Positions 62,360-64,000 of a stretch of DNA of 64,000 nt are shown here, piece after piece. This DNA comes from Acherontichlamydia pituitae (GTDB lineage: Bacteria; Chlamydiota; Chlamydiia; Chlamydiales; Rhabdochlamydiaceae). Position 1 is the stretch's first letter. Every line of letters begins with the position of its first letter. A program made the position numbers and the translations under genes. Where the stretch lies: positions 124,001 through 188,000 of the forward strand of contig JAHCAX010000001.1 of assembly GCA_019634675.1 (NCBI GenBank). The letters run 5' to 3'. Under the pieces are notes generated by a model. The model did no database searches. It was given only the letters and a program-made list of their open reading frames with translations, and had not been told where the DNA came from.

Positions 62360-62962
62360 ATGGCTAAGTTTCATTGTCGAAAGTTCTATTTGCCATTTTT
62401 CGCTTGCCTGCTTGCTTTCTCCTCTTTCATCGGCAGCGCAAAAACCCATGCCGACACGCCTTCTTCTCTTACCGCTGCCATTCAAACAACCGATGCGCCC
62501 CCTCTTTCTAAGAAAAAGAAAAACGACGCTCCTTCCCATCTCATGATAGGGCCTGGTCTTTTCAATGTCGATAAACACCATATCCGCTACATGTACCAGA
62601 TCGAGTACAGGTGGGAGCCGCACTGCCACCATGTCAGACCTCTTGTTTCCTATTTTGCTAATACCGACAGTTCGTTTTATATCTGCGGCGGTGTTGGATA
62701 TGATATTTTCATCGGTAAAAGATTTGTGGTGACGCCCAGTTTTGCGCCGGGATGGTACCACCAGGGCGATGGACGGAGGCTTGGTTTTCCGCTCAATTTC
62801 CGTTCAGCGATCGAAGCGGCTGTAGTGCTGGGAAACAAAGGGAGGATCGGCGCCCAGTTCTTCCATATTTCGAATGCTCGGCTGCTTCTGCGCAATCCAG
62901 GTGCAGACTCTCTTGTTTTCTTCTATGCGATCCCAGTATTTAAAGCTAAGAAAGAAAAATAA
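62360..62962 (+). CDS. PagL-like lipid A 3-O-deacylase (outer membrane)
   Basis: 200 residues. A signal peptide precedes a low-complexity linker (to about residue 58) and then beta strands of a small barrel. The C-terminal block FFHISNARLLLRNPGADSL, then YAIP, lines up without gaps with the active site of PagL: H169 and S171 match the catalytic His and Ser, and the third catalytic position, Glu in Pseudomonas PagL, is D183 here. PagL removes the 3-linked acyl chain from lipid A. It stands alone, convergent with the DUF3419 gene. Confidence 0.78.
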   Translation: MAKFHCRKFYLPFFACLLAFSSFIGSAKTHADTPSSLTAAIQTTDAPPLSKKKKNDAPSHLMIGPGLFNVDKHHIRYMYQIEYRWEPHCHHVRPLVSYFANTDSSFYICGGVGYDIFIGKRFVVTPSFAPGWYHQGDGRRLGFPLNFRSAIEAAVVLGNKGRIGAQFFHISNARLLLRNPGADSLVFFYAIPVFKAKKEK

Positions 62963-62972
62963 GTTATCCGGC

Positions 62973-64000
62973 TTATTTAATGATCTTGCCGACCATAAAC
63001 CGGTAGACAAAGCAGCGGTCTTCTTTTTCCAACCTTTGCTCAAGTTCTTCATCCCTTTGGAAATACCCGGACAATTCCGGAAGCATGTGATGGTTCGACA
63101 TGAACTGGCGCATGCAGAACCTAGCGCCTTTTGCCGCTGTTCTGAAAACAGCGCGCTGGAGGCGGTCGAACTGATCCGCTGGAACATAAGACGCAACATC
63201 GGAAAGGGAGAACACATCGATGCTCTCATTGGGAGCCGATTCAAGAAAAGAAAAAATATTTTCCGTTTTTGCTTGCAGGCGCGATAAACGAGGCTTTATC
63301 TGCTGCACGCCTTCTTTGATCAAATATGGAGGCAATGCATCGTGAGAGACATACCCTCTTAGCGCTAAAGATACTAAAAGAGTGTTTTTTGCCAAATGCT
63401 GGTTCAAGCACCGGTTCATCCGATCCAGAATGTAGCTTCCAGGACGAATCTCCTCTCCCAAATAGGCATACAGCCCCGGGTCTTTAAAAAAGAGGCGGGT
63501 CAGCACAGGATGAAGAGCTATTCCGACAGCGGTTTTCCATGTCCTGCTGTTCCAATGCTGTTCCATGAACTTCTTTTGTTCTTCAAGATCATTGAACGAA
63601 AAGAGCTTTTCGATCTTTGAACCTCGAAGGGCATGCATGATCTTTCCTAGGATCTTGCAAAATTTTTCAGTTGTCCCCTGGTAGATGATTCCCCTTTGGA
63701 TCATCTTCGGCCGCAGCTTCCAAAATTCCAATGTTTCTAACGACAAATAGGGAATAAGCGATGAAAACAGCGAGACGCGGTCGGGATGGTCGGCGATCCC
63801 TAAAAAAGCTTGGTATTCTTCGATGCTGAAGGCTTGCATCGCAGCTGCCTTTAAGCGGAGAAGGTGTGTCTGATAGGCATTGGCATCAACAGAGATCAAC
63901 TGCTTGCAATCGGAAAGCAACAGGTGCAAGGGACGGTCTCCGCTGCCTGTAATGCTGACGACACGGTCATTAGGTTGAATTTTTAACGCTTCTTGTTCTG
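62973..64000 (-). CDS. partial DUF3419 (BtaA-like) protein, N-terminus outside window
   Basis: The frame is open to the window edge, so the start is outside; about 342 residues are seen. NDRVVSITGSGDRPLHLLL, then LISVDANAYQTHLLRLK, is the SAM-binding region of the DUF3419/BtaA family, in which BtaA transfers the 3-amino-3-carboxypropyl group of SAM to diacylglycerol to begin betaine lipid synthesis. Later family-like segments are YVSHDALPPYLIKEG and DVFSLSDVASYVP. No BtaB-like methyltransferase is visible here, so a betaine lipid is only a possibility. Confidence 0.7.
   Translation of the reverse strand, partial: EQEALKIQPNDRVVSITGSGDRPLHLLLSDCKQLISVDANAYQTHLLRLKAAAMQAFSIEEYQAFLGIADHPDRVSLFSSLIPYLSLETLEFWKLRPKMIQRGIIYQGTTEKFCKILGKIMHALRGSKIEKLFSFNDLEEQKKFMEQHWNSRTWKTAVGIALHPVLTRLFFKDPGLYAYLGEEIRPGSYILDRMNRCLNQHLAKNTLLVSLALRGYVSHDALPPYLIKEGVQQIKPRLSRLQAKTENIFSFLESAPNESIDVFSLSDVASYVPADQFDRLQRAVFRTAAKGARFCMRQFMSNHHMLPELSGYFQRDEELEQRLEKEDRCFVYRFMVGKIIK

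Overview
The window reads as a chromosome segment from an environmental member of the Chlamydiae (Waddlia/Parachlamydia-like; the genus is my guess). The strongest evidence is gene order. A minus-strand block rpsB-tsf-pyrH-frr with a tRNA-Gly lies beside a plus-strand, unusually large PBP2-type transpeptidase. That is the arrangement known from Chlamydia, but without ompA between rpsB and the PBP gene. Lineage-typical families, such as a DUF687-like protein, support this.

Layout. (1) 1-5.2 kb: a partial kinase-like gene coupled to a signal-bearing sulfotransferase, a disulfide oxidoreductase, an orphan HigA-type DNA-binding protein and an exported alpha/beta hydrolase. (2) 5186-13961: an 8.8-kb integrated element in the 3' half of tRNA-Lys(TTT), bounded by 45-bp direct repeats. 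It carries a tyrosine integrase, a second recombinase-like protein, a small helix-turn-helix protein, a DUF927 ATPase, a terminase-small-subunit-like protein, a lipoprotein and two ankyrin-repeat proteins. Its content resembles a phage satellite. (3) 13.9-17.3 kb: tRNA-Lys, tRNA-Glu, frr, pyrH, tsf, rpsB and tRNA-Gly. (4) 17.4-20.9 kb: the large PBP.

(5) 20.9-43.1 kb: a long surface-carbohydrate region. It holds glycosyltransferases, including one 1170-residue protein with two GT2 domains, three novel repeats and a methyltransferase. It also holds a UDP-xylose synthase, HddA-type heptose-phosphate kinase and HddC-type guanylyltransferase, a GDP-fucose/colitose-synthase-like SDR, a ColD-type 3-dehydratase, and a stand-alone E1 alpha/beta pair of thiamine-diphosphate enzymes. 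A B12-type radical SAM protein and two signal-bearing methyltransferases complete it. Together these suggest synthesis of a modified, possibly branched deoxy-sugar. (6) 43.2-49.4 kb: two large proteins sharing a duplicated module that I do not recognise; the first ends in a DUF687-like domain. A decayed IS5-type transposase tail follows. (7) 49.8-54.8 kb: polysaccharide export (Wza-like lipoprotein, Wzc-like protein without a P-loop) and a UDP-glucuronate 4-epimerase.

(8) 54.8-64 kb: an exported Nudix protein, a complete TolC/adaptor/RND efflux operon, an MFS transporter behind a TPP riboswitch (a probable thiamine-type importer), a PagL-like lipid A 3-O-deacylase and a partial DUF3419 (BtaA-like) gene. 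Envelope construction dominates the window: nucleotide-sugar synthesis, glycosyl transfer, export, lipid A trimming and efflux. The TPP riboswitch gene may also supply the cofactor for the E1-type sugar enzyme, although that link is inference.
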